From Clostridia bacterium (GTDB taxonomy: Bacteria > Bacillota > Clostridia > Oscillospirales > CAG-272), in contig JAGARU010000030.1 of NCBI GenBank assembly GCA_017622085.1, positions 1-64,000 on the forward strand: a stretch of DNA of 64,000 nucleotides, written 5' to 3'. Positions within the stretch are counted from its first letter, which is position 1. Each line of letters starts with the position of its first letter. A program made the position numbers and the translations under genes. Positions 24,170 to 31,740 of the stretch are shown here, in pieces. The notes under the pieces are model-generated. The model was not told the origin of the DNA, did no database searches, and saw only the letters and a list, made by a program, of their open reading frames with translations.

Positions 24170-25459
24170 ATGATGAAAGAATTTGAGGCCATGCTCGTCC
24201 CCCATCTTGGGGCGCTGGAGCGCTTTGTAAAATTTAAGATTCACAATCCGCAGGATGCTGAGGACATCGTGCAGGAGGTGTGCTTGACTGCCTTCCGAAG
24301 CTTCCCTTTGTTAAAAAAGGAGGAGGCTTTTAAGGCGTGGCTTATCTCCATCGCTCGCAATAAGTGTAACGACTATTACCGAAAAAGTGCGGAGCGCATG
24401 CATCTTTCTCTGGATGACCTGCAGGAGTCCGTTTTAACCTTCGGGCGCTTTGGACGAAGCACCCAAAGCGTGGTAGGGGAGACCTTGGATCGCTTAGGGG
24501 AGAGGGAAAAACAGATTTTGTACCTCCATTATTTCAAGGATCTCTCCGTGGATGATATTGCAGCCCGGCTTTCCGTTCCTGTGGGTACGGTTAAAAGTCG
24601 CCTCTATTATGCCCGTCTTAGCTTCAAACGCCAATATCCGTATTTGCAAGAACCGAAAGGAGAAAATCAAATGAGAAAAATGCCTGAAAGAATCCCCGAA
24701 TATACAATTGAACAGATGGATCAAGCCCCCTTTGCCGTTCGCTGGGAAGAGGTTATGGGTTGGTTTATTGTACCTAAATTGGGCGAGAAGCTGGCTTGGG
24801 CCATGTACGACTTCCCAGAGAAGACACGGACGGAGCACTGCTATATGCAGGTAACCGGCCGTGCCGAGGTTCATGGGATTGAGGGTGTGGAAATCGCCGC
24901 TTCTGAATACGATCCCATGGAGTGTAACCGAACGGACAACGCGGAGCAGACCGACCGTCGCTTTGTCGTCCAACTGACGGACACACATTGCCGAATTCTG
25001 GCCGAGACTCACAAGGAAAACGGCGTGACAAAGTACTATACCTTCCTTGACGGTGATGCTTTTCTTAACAATTGGGGCTTTGGTGAGGATAACTGCGGAA
25101 ATGCAGTCAACCTGACAGCCAAGGGAGACATTATTCGTGACGGAAATCGGATAACCACGGCAAAAAAGGACTTCCTCCTTGACGTTGTGGGTCGGTATAA
25201 GGTCACCATCGGCGGTAAAGCCTATGACACGGTGTGCGTTATGGATACCTATACCTACATTGACGGTGCAGTTACCGAGCAGTATCTGGATCAAAACGGA
25301 AGAACGATCCTTTGGCGTCGATTTAACCGGAATGACTGGGGAAAAGAGCGCTACGGAAAGCCTTGGACAGAGCTTCTTCCGGAAAATGAACGCCTTACCG
25401 TCGACGGTGAGACCTACGTCCATTGGTACGATTGTATCACGGATTATATCTTACCGTAA
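24170..25459 (+). CDS. ECF sigma factor fused in frame to an unknown C-terminal domain
   Basis: This 429-residue frame has two parts. Residues 1-165 are a complete ECF sigma factor: region 2 (DAEDIVQEVCLTAFRSF, then FKAWLISIARNKCNDYYRK) and region 4 (LGEREKQILYLHYFKDLSVDDIAARL, then GTVKSRLYYARLSFK). Residues 168-429 are a beta-rich, Trp- and Tyr-rich domain I cannot name, ending in VHWYDCITDYILP. The junction encodes KGENQM: AAAGGAG (24656-24662) sits eight bases before an in-frame ATG (24671), so the C-terminal 262 residues may also be made alone. The domain could be a built-in regulator; no membrane anti-sigma gene is next to it. The first ATG has a weak ribosome binding site. Confidence 0.85.
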   Translation: MMKEFEAMLVPHLGALERFVKFKIHNPQDAEDIVQEVCLTAFRSFPLLKKEEAFKAWLISIARNKCNDYYRKSAERMHLSLDDLQESVLTFGRFGRSTQSVVGETLDRLGEREKQILYLHYFKDLSVDDIAARLSVPVGTVKSRLYYARLSFKRQYPYLQEPKGENQMRKMPERIPEYTIEQMDQAPFAVRWEEVMGWFIVPKLGEKLAWAMYDFPEKTRTEHCYMQVTGRAEVHGIEGVEIAASEYDPMECNRTDNAEQTDRRFVVQLTDTHCRILAETHKENGVTKYYTFLDGDAFLNNWGFGEDNCGNAVNLTAKGDIIRDGNRITTAKKDFLLDVVGRYKVTIGGKAYDTVCVMDTYTYIDGAVTEQYLDQNGRTILWRRFNRNDWGKERYGKPWTELLPENERLTVDGETYVHWYDCITDYILP

Positions 25460-25485
25460 GAAATCAATCGATACTACAAATTACA

Positions 25486-25530
25486 AGTCCCCCTCGCACC
25501 GACGTATGCCGTTGCAAGGGGGACTCTATT
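25486..25530. terminator. Bidirectional terminator after the ECF fusion gene
   Basis: AGTCCCCCTCGCA (25486-25498) pairs with TGCAAGGGGGACT (25513-25525) with one mismatch, between convergent genes. Confidence 0.75.
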
Positions 25531-25542
25531 TGGGCTAAGTTT

Positions 25543-25785
25543 TTATATCGTAATCTTCACATACGTTCCATCGGCGTCCTTGACCTCAACCAAGGGCTCG
25601 CCGTTCAGAGCCTTGCGGCATTGCTTCAGCACTTTTAAGAAGCGATGCATGTCCTTGGCACTCAAGTCCACGCCGCTTTTCTTTAAGTGCTTTGCGGCGA
25701 TCCGTGCGGTCAGCCGGTTGGCGATCAAGCCGGTGGGGAAGGGAATGAAAAAGCGACGTCCGTCGCTGTGAACGGTAATTCGCAT
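25543..25785 (-). CDS. Small protein sharing a domain with the upstream XRE regulator
   Basis: This 80-residue protein is made of a short strand (RITVHSDGRRFFIPFP), two helices and a final beta hairpin (LVEVKDADGTYVKITI). The final hairpin and overall order match the C-terminal half of the XRE regulator encoded three bases upstream (LVEVESADGDTVRIFVE), so the two share a SHOCT-like small domain found near YvlB/LiaX-type envelope stress proteins. I infer that they may interact. No membrane segment is seen, and no function is known to me. Confidence 0.7.
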   Translation of the reverse strand: MRITVHSDGRRFFIPFPTGLIANRLTARIAAKHLKKSGVDLSAKDMHRFLKVLKQCRKALNGEPLVEVKDADGTYVKITI

Positions 25786-25788
25786 AGC

Positions 25789-26283
25789 TTACTCCACAAA
25801 GATCCGAACGGTGTCTCCGTCTGCGGATTCCACCTCCACCAGATTGCCTACCACGCCCTGATGTACCAAATCAATAATGTGCTTGATATCGATGTTTTTC
25901 AGCGCGTCGTTGCCGGTCACCTGGGGCATGGACATACCCATTTCAATGGCGGCCTCCACCAAGGAGAGGGGGAGATTTACCTTCACCTTGTCGCCCTGTT
26001 GGGATTCTACTACGATCCGCAGGATCCGCTTGGAGAGATCCGCAACCTCCTCCTTCGGCAGTACCGATACCGCCGGGGTAGCCTCGTTTGACAAAAGCTC
26101 ATCCACTGTCACCTCAAACAGGCGTGCCAGGGCGGGAAGCAATGAAATATCGGGGCAGGTCTGGTCGTTTTCCCACTTGGATACCGCCTGAGGGCTTACC
26201 CCCATTTTTTCCGCCAAGGTGTCCTGGGTCATACCCTTCTGCCGTCTGAGCTGTGCAATTTTTTTACCGAGAGTTTGTTCCAT
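25789..26283 (-). CDS. XRE-family regulator with C-terminal SHOCT-like domain
   Basis: This 164-residue DNA-binding protein has an N-terminal helix-turn-helix (residues 5-60: KKIAQLRRQKGMTQDTLAEKMG, VSPQAVSKWENDQ) of the type common in Firmicutes. The C-terminal part (about 85-164) is KVNLPLSLVEAAIEMG with a terminal beta hairpin, repeated in the next gene. The start is the ATG at 26283 with AAAGGAGC nine bases upstream; codons further upstream in frame lie outside any ribosome binding site. Its three-base gap to the next gene indicates coupled expression. The target genes are unknown. Confidence 0.85.
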   Translation of the reverse strand: MEQTLGKKIAQLRRQKGMTQDTLAEKMGVSPQAVSKWENDQTCPDISLLPALARLFEVTVDELLSNEATPAVSVLPKEEVADLSKRILRIVVESQQGDKVKVNLPLSLVEAAIEMGMSMPQVTGNDALKNIDIKHIIDLVHQGVVGNLVEVESADGDTVRIFVE

Positions 26284-26447
26284 CGTTGTTTGCTCCTTTC
26301 GTTTTGTGGCTCCATTGTACCACCGGAGAGGCGGAGAGAGAAGCGAGTAAGGGTTGATTTCACACAACCAAACGGGGAGTTACCCCTCAACCAAAGGTTG
26401 TTTTGCCCTTATTGTAGCACAAGCGGGGCATTCTGGCAAGAAAAAGC

Positions 26448-26476
26448 GTATATTTCTCCGCAAAAATGCCAAACTA
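26448..26476 (+). promoter_or_regulatory. Sigma-G-type forespore promoter of spoVAD-spoVAE
   Basis: GTATA (26448-26452), 17 bases, then CAAACTA (26470-26476). This fits the sigma-G pattern gnATR-N17/18-CATNNTA with one mismatch and lies 33 bases before the spoVAD ATG. Forespore expression is what spoVA genes need. Confidence 0.6.
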
Positions 26477-26508
26477 CCAAAGGAATGACAACGATACGTG
26501 GAGGCAAT

Positions 26509-27507
26509 ATGCAAAAGGGAATTGTTCGCCTGTCCCGCCGCCCCTCGATTCTGGCCGCCGCCTCGGTGGTGGGCAAGGAGGAGGCGCTGGGTCCGTTGGG
26601 CGAAGCGTTTGACGTAATTGACAAAACCGACCGATTCGGTGCGGATACTTGGGAAAAATCGGAAAGTGAGATGCAAAAACGGGCGCTCCGTTGCGCCCTT
26701 GATAAGCTGGGCTGGCAGGACACGGAGGTGGACGTGATGCTGGCGGGCGACCTGATCAACCAGTGCTCCGGCTCCAACTATGGGCTTTTGGAATACGACA
26801 TCCCCTATTTTGGCCTGTACGGCGCTTGCTCCACCGTGGCAGAGGGGCTGACGCTGGCGGCGCTTCTGTACGGGGGTGGCCATTACGATCGGCTGGCTGT
26901 GATCAGCTCCTCCCATAACTGTTCGGCTGAGCGCCAGTTCCGCTACCCTGTGGAGTACGGCGGCCAGCGAGCGCCTACCGCCCAATGGACGGTAACGGGG
27001 GCGGGCGCGTTTCTTTTGGGAGAGGGGCGAGGGCCGTATATTTCCGAGGTTCTCCCCGGCCGCGCCATGGATAAGGGCATCAACGACGTCAATAACATGG
27101 GTGCGGCCATGGCGCCGGCGGCCATGGATACTCTGACGCGGTATTTTGACGAGAGCGGCAAAAGCCCCTCGGAGTTCGATGCCATCGTTACGGGAGATCT
27201 GGGCTACGAGGGGAGCGAGATTCTTTGCGACATTCTCACCTCCCACGGCTACCCCGTCCGTCCCGTGCATCAGGATTGCGGACTTTTGATCTACCGTCGC
27301 AAGGAGCAGGATAAGCACGCAGGCGGCTCCGGATGTGGCTGTAGCGGTGTAACCCTGGCGGCGCATTTTTTGCCCATGCTCCGCGAGGGACGGATGAAGC
27401 ATATTCTGTTTATGGCCACGGGAGCGCTCATGAGCCCCATGAGCCTTCAGCAGGGCAATAACATTCCCGGCATTGCCCACTTGTTGCACATCACCACGGA
27501 GGAGTAA
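26509..27507 (+). CDS. spoVAD: Stage V sporulation protein AD
   Basis: This 332-residue protein has a thiolase-like fold and binds dipicolinic acid on the forespore membrane as part of the SpoVA channel complex. Family features seen are SRRPSILAAASVVGKEEALGPLG at the N-terminus, DVMLAGDLINQCSGSNYG, GLYGACSTVAEGL, and GCGCSGVTLAAHFLP near the end. The length matches Bacillus SpoVAD (338). The ATG at 26509 is chosen over an upstream in-frame start, because GTGGAGG precedes it and the predicted sigma-G start site lies between the two. spoVAE follows after four bases. Confidence 0.95.
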   Translation: MQKGIVRLSRRPSILAAASVVGKEEALGPLGEAFDVIDKTDRFGADTWEKSESEMQKRALRCALDKLGWQDTEVDVMLAGDLINQCSGSNYGLLEYDIPYFGLYGACSTVAEGLTLAALLYGGGHYDRLAVISSSHNCSAERQFRYPVEYGGQRAPTAQWTVTGAGAFLLGEGRGPYISEVLPGRAMDKGINDVNNMGAAMAPAAMDTLTRYFDESGKSPSEFDAIVTGDLGYEGSEILCDILTSHGYPVRPVHQDCGLLIYRRKEQDKHAGGSGCGCSGVTLAAHFLPMLREGRMKHILFMATGALMSPMSLQQGNNIPGIAHLLHITTEE

Positions 27508-27511
27508 GCGT

Positions 27512-27868
27512 ATGCAGTATGTATGGTCATTTTTGGTAGGCGGTGCCCTGTGCGTGGTGGCACAGATTCTGATCGATAAAACCAAGCTGACTCCGGCGCG
27601 GATTCTGGTCACCTACGTTTGCGTCGGCGTGTTGCTTGGCGCCGTGGGTCTGTATAAGCCCTTGGTGGACTTTGCCGGATGCGGCGCCACCGTCCCCTTG
27701 ACGGGCTTTGGTTATAATATCGCCAAGGGCGTTCGCCGGGCTGTGGACGAGCGCGGGCTCCTCGGTGCCCTCACCGGAGGCCTGACCGCCTCCTCTGCCG
27801 GTATTACTGCCGCCCTTTGCTTCGGCTACTTGGCCGCCCTCCTCTTCAAAAGCCGCCCCAAGCGGTAA
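27512..27868 (+). CDS. spoVAE: Stage V sporulation protein AE (SpoVAEb type)
   Basis: This 118-residue membrane subunit of the SpoVA channel has three to four helices and the family signature KPLVDFAGCGATVPLTGFG, then AKGVRRAVDERGLLGALTGG. It is related to SpoVAC, which shares the GATVPLTGFG-type loop. The ATG at 27512 follows GGAGG and lies four bases after the spoVAD stop. It is the last gene before a repeat-rich noncoding stretch. Confidence 0.93.
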   Translation: MQYVWSFLVGGALCVVAQILIDKTKLTPARILVTYVCVGVLLGAVGLYKPLVDFAGCGATVPLTGFGYNIAKGVRRAVDERGLLGALTGGLTASSAGITAALCFGYLAALLFKSRPKR

Positions 27869-27881
27869 GCAGCCGGGGCCG

Positions 27882-28114
27882 GAAAGCCCCCGCGGCCAGC
27901 CGGGAAGGCCCGGTGGCTAAGCTTCGGCATTCGCTCGGTTTTGAACGCGCACGATCCCCCGAGGGTGTCGTTAATTTTTTGGTCAAGCTTTTTTGCGGGG
28001 AAGCCCCCGCGGCCAGCCGGGAAGGCCCGGCGGCCAAGCTTCGGCATTCGCTCGGTTTTGAACGCGCACGATTCCCCGAGGGTGTCGTTAATTTTTTTGG
28101 GCAAGCTTTTTTAA
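27882..28114. repeat. Two tandem copies of a 117-bp intergenic unit
   Basis: Copy 1 runs from about 27882 and copy 2 from about 27999. Both contain AAGCCCCCGCGGCCAGCC, CATTCGCTCGGTTTTGAACG and GAGGGTGTCGTTAATTTTTT with only a few changes. Copy 2 ends in a perfect stem formed by GGCAAGCTTTTTT and AAAAAAGCTTGCC (to about 28125). Confidence 0.8.
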
Positions 28115-28228
28115 AAAAGCTTGCCGGGTTGCTCGGAGGGCGGGAGCCCTTCGAAGAACGGCGTTTTCTTTTCGCTAAGCCTTTTTTTTGCGCCTGTTGT
28201 GTCAAAAGAAAAGGCGCCGTACAAGTAG

Positions 28229-28353
28229 CACAACCGCCACGGCTACCGCCGAAACAAACACTCCTTCGGTAGGGGAGGGGCTTGCTCCTCCCCTTCGAAC
28301 CAATTGAAAAACCGCCATGGCTACCACCGAACGAAACAATCTCTCGTAGGGGT
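28229..28353. repeat. Two copies of a shorter GC-rich repeat
   Basis: ACCGCCACGGCTACCGCCGA (from about 28230) and ACCGCCATGGCTACCACCGA (from about 28309) are each followed by an AAACAA stretch and then GTAGGGG. Spacing is about 79 bases. Confidence 0.65.
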
Positions 28354-28400
28354 CGATGTTCTCGGCGACCCATTTGAACAGGCGCCGCCCGAATTTCATC

Positions 28401-28429
28401 TTGACAAATTTCTCTCGTTGTGATACCAT
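28401..28429 (+). promoter_or_regulatory. Promoter of the nucleoside phosphorylase gene
   Basis: TTGACA (28401-28406) and TACCAT (28424-28429) are 17 bases apart; the leader is about 85 nt. Confidence 0.6.
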
Positions 28430-28522
28430 ACGGAAAACAAATGGGAGATCTATGGATCAGGCAACGTGTGATCTTCCCAGACCTTTTGCAACCAATCGGG
28501 TAGAGAAATGTGCGGAGGAGAT

Positions 28523-29335
28523 ATGGAATACAGCGACATCATAAAGAATATGCGCCGGTTTGGCTCGTCTGATGCGGAGATCTGTCAAAGCACCTTGGGC
28601 ATCGCGCCGGAGGAAATTTCTCCACTGGTAATCGTCTCGCCCGGCTGGCCGCCGGAGCGATTGTTTGCCCCGGAGGAGATTACGCCCCTGGTGCAGGCCT
28701 CACCCCTGTTTGGCTTCCGGCTTTGGCGTATCGAGACGGGCGGCAAGCAGGCCACCTACGTTCGAACTGGCTTCGGCGCACCCATGGTTATGGATGCTTT
28801 GTTGCTTTTGGGCCTGACCAGGCCGGAGCAGATTCTTTTTATCAGCTCCGTTGGCGCCCTGTCCAAGGAGATCTCGGTAGGGGATATCCTTCTGCCGCGG
28901 GTTTCCTCCTGCGGGGACGGCGCCGGTCGGTATTTGTCGGCGGATCCCTGGCGCGACGCCTATGGGGAAGAGCAGACCCCCGAGGCGGCGATGCTACGGA
29001 GGCTGGCCGAGCTTACGGACAAAATTTGTCAGGATCATTCGGTTGCATGGCACTATGGCAACACCCTTTGTGTGGACACGATTGTGGCGCAATATATGCA
29101 CTTGGAGCGCATCATCGAATGCGGATACGATTCCGTCGATATGGAAAGCGCCGTTGCCTTCAAGGCGGCGCGAAGAATGGGGATCCCTGCGGCGGCGCTC
29201 CTGCACGTGTCGGATAACTCGGTGCTGGATCAGTCCTTGCTGTCCGCCCGTGATAACCACGGCGGCCGTGCCTACCGCTCCTTTGTGAGGAAAGAGGTCT
29301 TGCCCAAAATCGTTCGTGCCCTGTTTTTTGAGTAA
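28523..29335 (+). CDS. Nucleoside phosphorylase (PNP/UDP family)
   Basis: This 270-residue phosphorylase would split a nucleoside with phosphate into base and ribose-1-phosphate. The fold is seen in TGFGAPMVMDALLLLG, SSVGALSKEISVGDILLP, and the substrate loop YDSVDMESAVAFKAARRMG, which holds the conserved Met-Glu that binds ribose. The extended N-terminus (about 75 residues) is longer than in uridine phosphorylase. Base preference is not decided; the first GxG glycine loop is not obvious. The ATG at 28523 is behind GGAGGAG. It is monocistronic. Confidence 0.85.
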   Translation: MEYSDIIKNMRRFGSSDAEICQSTLGIAPEEISPLVIVSPGWPPERLFAPEEITPLVQASPLFGFRLWRIETGGKQATYVRTGFGAPMVMDALLLLGLTRPEQILFISSVGALSKEISVGDILLPRVSSCGDGAGRYLSADPWRDAYGEEQTPEAAMLRRLAELTDKICQDHSVAWHYGNTLCVDTIVAQYMHLERIIECGYDSVDMESAVAFKAARRMGIPAAALLHVSDNSVLDQSLLSARDNHGGRAYRSFVRKEVLPKIVRALFFE

Positions 29336-29340
29336 CAAGA

Positions 29341-29369
29341 AAGCCCGCGCCGGAAATCGGCGCGGGCTT
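29341..29369. terminator. Hairpin between convergent genes
   Basis: A perfect 12-bp stem, AAGCCCGCGCCG with CGGCGCGGGCTT, has loop GAAAT. T-runs are poor on both sides, so terminator strength is uncertain. Confidence 0.6.
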
Positions 29370-29374
29370 GACGT

Positions 29375-29809
29375 TTATGGGATCAGAAATGCGAAGCAAA
29401 GAAGGATCGCGGTCAGAATCGCGAAAATAATTGCATTCAGCACGTATTTTTCACGCCCCCAACCAAGACCGTCGGCACGGTAGTGGATTCGGGGGAGGCA
29501 TGAGAGATATACTACGGGCAGGATGAAGGGTGCTTGCCGCGGCGTTCCTATCATGGAGACCTTCATCCGATACGCTTTTCCTGCAACGGAATAGGAATAG
29601 GTGCAGCGGGTATAGTGCTTGATTACCTTGGCGTGACTGCTACGCGGACGACCGCTGCGGTACTTGTTCTTTTCGTGCTTGGTCTGCTTTAACGTCGCCA
29701 CCGTTTTGCCGATCATTGCGGGGAAGCGGAGAAAGATGACGTAAACGCCAACCGACGCTACCGCCAACAGTCCGGTGATTGCGCTACAGACGAAAAAGAA
29801 AACGGTCAT
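29375..29809 (-). CDS. Two-helix membrane protein (DUF3592-like)
   Basis: This 144-residue protein has an N-terminal helix (about 3-27), a basic middle region rich in Lys, Arg and Tyr, and a C-terminal helix (about 122-142). The order of helix, soluble beta region and helix recalls DUF3592-type proteins, but the match is by layout only. The ATG at 29809 is set by GAGGTG six bases upstream; a GTG three codons earlier is possible. It lies behind obgE with a hairpin in between. Confidence 0.65.
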   Translation of the reverse strand: MTVFFFVCSAITGLLAVASVGVYVIFLRFPAMIGKTVATLKQTKHEKNKYRSGRPRSSHAKVIKHYTRCTYSYSVAGKAYRMKVSMIGTPRQAPFILPVVYLSCLPRIHYRADGLGWGREKYVLNAIIFAILTAILLCFAFLIP

Positions 29810-29858
29810 GGTGTTCACCTCGAATCTTTTATAGGGTGCCTACATGAAGGGCTGGACG

Positions 29859-29890
29859 CAGGGGCTTTCTTTGCAAAAAGAAAGCCCCTG
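29859..29890 (-). terminator. Hairpin downstream of obgE
   Basis: A perfect 14-bp stem (29859-29872 with 29877-29890) contains CAGGGGCTTTCTTT. There is no T-run after it on the minus strand, so it may be a processing or stability hairpin rather than a full terminator. Confidence 0.55.
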
Positions 29891-29904
29891 CTCGTATTGT
29901 TCGC

Positions 29905-31188
29905 TTACAGCACGAAGTCGAACTCCAGGTCGTAGATGCGGACGGTATTGCCATCCTGACATCCTGCGGCGCGGAGCTTGTCGATTACGCCGCCCTTTTC
30001 CAGGGTGCGCTGGAAGAACATAAGGGAATCGCGCTCGTTCAGATTGATGCGCTCCAGCAGGTTGAAGAGCCATTCGCCCTCCACCACGAACACGCCGGCG
30101 GAATCGCGGCTGACGGTGGTTTCCTGACCCACCGCGGCCTTGGCGGCCTCTTCCTCCTCGGAGATCTCCGCCTCATAGATGCGGAGGGGAGGCAGATCCT
30201 CCAGCCGATCCGCAACCAGCTGAACCAGCTCCTCGGTGTTCTCGCCTGTGTAAGCGGAAATGTAGATCAGCTCCCAGCCGTGATCGGCCACGAAGGTCTC
30301 AAACTTCTCCACGTCTACCAGCTCCCGGTCAAGGGAGTCCACCTTGTTGGCTACAATAATGCGGGGACGCTCGGACAGCTCCGGGCTGAATTTGAAGAGC
30401 TCCTCGTCAATGGTGATCAGGTCGTCCACCGGATCCCGTCCCTCAATGCAGGAGATATCCACCACCTGAAGGAGCAGGCGGCAACGCTCCACGTGACGGA
30501 GGAACGCATGACCGAGTCCGGCGCCCTCGCTGGCGCCCTCGATCAGACCGGGGATGTCAGCCATGACAAAGCCCCGCTCGCCCTTGGCGCGAACCACGCC
30601 GAGGTTGGGAGAAAGGGTGGTAAAGTGGTAGTCGGCAATTTTGGGGCGCGCCTCACTGACTGCGGCCAGAAGGGAGGACTTTCCGGCGCTGGGCAAGCCC
30701 ACCAAGCCAACGTCCGCCAGCATCTTCAGCTCCAGCACAACGGTTTTTTCCTCGCCCTTCGTGCCCATTTTGGCAAACATGGGAACCTGACGGGTGGGGG
30801 TGGCAAAATGCTTGTTGCCCCAACCGCCGCGGCCGCCGTGGCAGGCGATCCAAGGCTCGCAGTCGGACATATCCTTTAAGATCCGACCGGTTTCCTTGTC
30901 GCGCACGATGGTGCCGGAGGGCACCATAACGATCACGTCCTCGCCGTTTTTGCCGTGGAACTTGGCACCGGCGCCGTCTGCACCGCTCTGGGCGGCAAAT
31001 TTTCTCTTATAGCGGAAGGAGAGCAGGGTGTTGGAGCCCGGATCGATCTGGAAGATCACGTTTCCGCCGTGACCGCCGTCGCCGCCGTCGGGGCCGCCCT
31101 TGGCAACGTACTTCTCGCGGCGGAAGGAAACGCAACCGTTTCCGCCGTTGCCGGCCTTGATATAAATTTCTACTTTATCGATAAACAT
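29905..31188 (-). CDS. obgE: GTPase ObgE/CgtA
   Basis: This 427-residue essential GTPase acts in 50S ribosome assembly and stress signalling. The three domains are in order: the Gly-rich Obg fold (residues 1-158, opening MFIDKVEIYIKAGNGGNGC), the GTPase domain (about 159-335: GLPSAGKSSLL, DIPGLIEGASEG, NKVD), and the C-terminal OCT domain, common in Firmicutes (about 350-427). It is the last gene of the rimM-trmD-murJ operon, 20 bases after the DUF4330 gene. Confidence 0.97.
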   Translation of the reverse strand: MFIDKVEIYIKAGNGGNGCVSFRREKYVAKGGPDGGDGGHGGNVIFQIDPGSNTLLSFRYKRKFAAQSGADGAGAKFHGKNGEDVIVMVPSGTIVRDKETGRILKDMSDCEPWIACHGGRGGWGNKHFATPTRQVPMFAKMGTKGEEKTVVLELKMLADVGLVGLPSAGKSSLLAAVSEARPKIADYHFTTLSPNLGVVRAKGERGFVMADIPGLIEGASEGAGLGHAFLRHVERCRLLLQVVDISCIEGRDPVDDLITIDEELFKFSPELSERPRIIVANKVDSLDRELVDVEKFETFVADHGWELIYISAYTGENTEELVQLVADRLEDLPPLRIYEAEISEEEEAAKAAVGQETTVSRDSAGVFVVEGEWLFNLLERINLNERDSLMFFQRTLEKGGVIDKLRAAGCQDGNTVRIYDLEFDFVL

Positions 31189-31208
31189 GGTAAATTCCTC
31201 GCAAGGTG

Positions 31209-31703
31209 TCAGTCAATTACGGTAAGGGTTTTGCAGTAGCCGCCGTCGGGGGGAAGCAGGTTGGGCAGGCGGACGTACACGGTTTTGCCCACGCCGATCT
31301 CGTATCCGCCAATGGAGAACTGGGTGCCAAGGGTGGCCTCGGCCTCGATGGTGATGTAAAGGTCGGACTTGTTTTCGTAGGTTGTAAGGGCGGTGGAACC
31401 GTTTTCAAGATCCTCCGTCTCCTTTTTTGCAGGCTCGTAGCGGTAATCCACCACGGTGCCTAACTGGTAGTGCTGCTCGGAGTCCACTACGTGGTCTCCG
31501 CGCTTGACGTTATCCACGTATTCGTTGGGCACGGCGCGCACGAGAATGGTGTACTGGATGGTTTTGATATCCCCGGTGTCCTCCAGACCGTCAAGGAAGA
31601 AGACGTAGACCACAGCGGCCACGACCAGGAGGATCAGGAGAACGATCAGGGTATCGATCACGTTGAATTTTGCCCGTTTCTTCGGGTACAAGCTGTTATC
31701 CAT
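31209..31703 (-). CDS. DUF4330 domain protein
   Basis: This 164-residue protein has a cytoplasmic N-terminus (YPKKRAKFNVIDT), one transmembrane helix (about 18-38) and an external beta domain. The start FNVIDTLIVLLIL is typical of DUF4330 proteins, which often sit next to O-antigen ligase or capsule genes in Clostridia. It lies between an O-antigen ligase-like gene and obgE with short gaps. The role is unknown, with envelope association inferred. Confidence 0.8.
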   Translation of the reverse strand: MDNSLYPKKRAKFNVIDTLIVLLILLVVAAVVYVFFLDGLEDTGDIKTIQYTILVRAVPNEYVDNVKRGDHVVDSEQHYQLGTVVDYRYEPAKKETEDLENGSTALTTYENKSDLYITIEAEATLGTQFSIGGYEIGVGKTVYVRLPNLLPPDGGYCKTLTVID

Positions 31704-31740
31704 AGAGGGTAAATTCCTTTCGTTTATTCAAAGGGATGGC

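Larger units (their letters stand above)
27869..28400. other. Noncoding, repeat-rich intergenic block after spoVAE
   Basis: These 530 bases carry two tandem copies of a roughly 117-base unit, a perfect hairpin, and two copies of a shorter GC-rich unit. Short open frames on both strands are low-complexity and lack ribosome binding sites. No gene is supported. Confidence 0.7.

Noticed and set aside
27882..28353. CRISPR array
   Set aside because: Units are 117 bp and about 79 bp, only two copies each, with no regular short repeats and spacers and no cas genes.
27817..28373. Protein-coding genes in the repeat block on either strand
   Set aside because: Frames are low-complexity, repeat-driven and lack ribosome binding sites; they end and start within the repeats.
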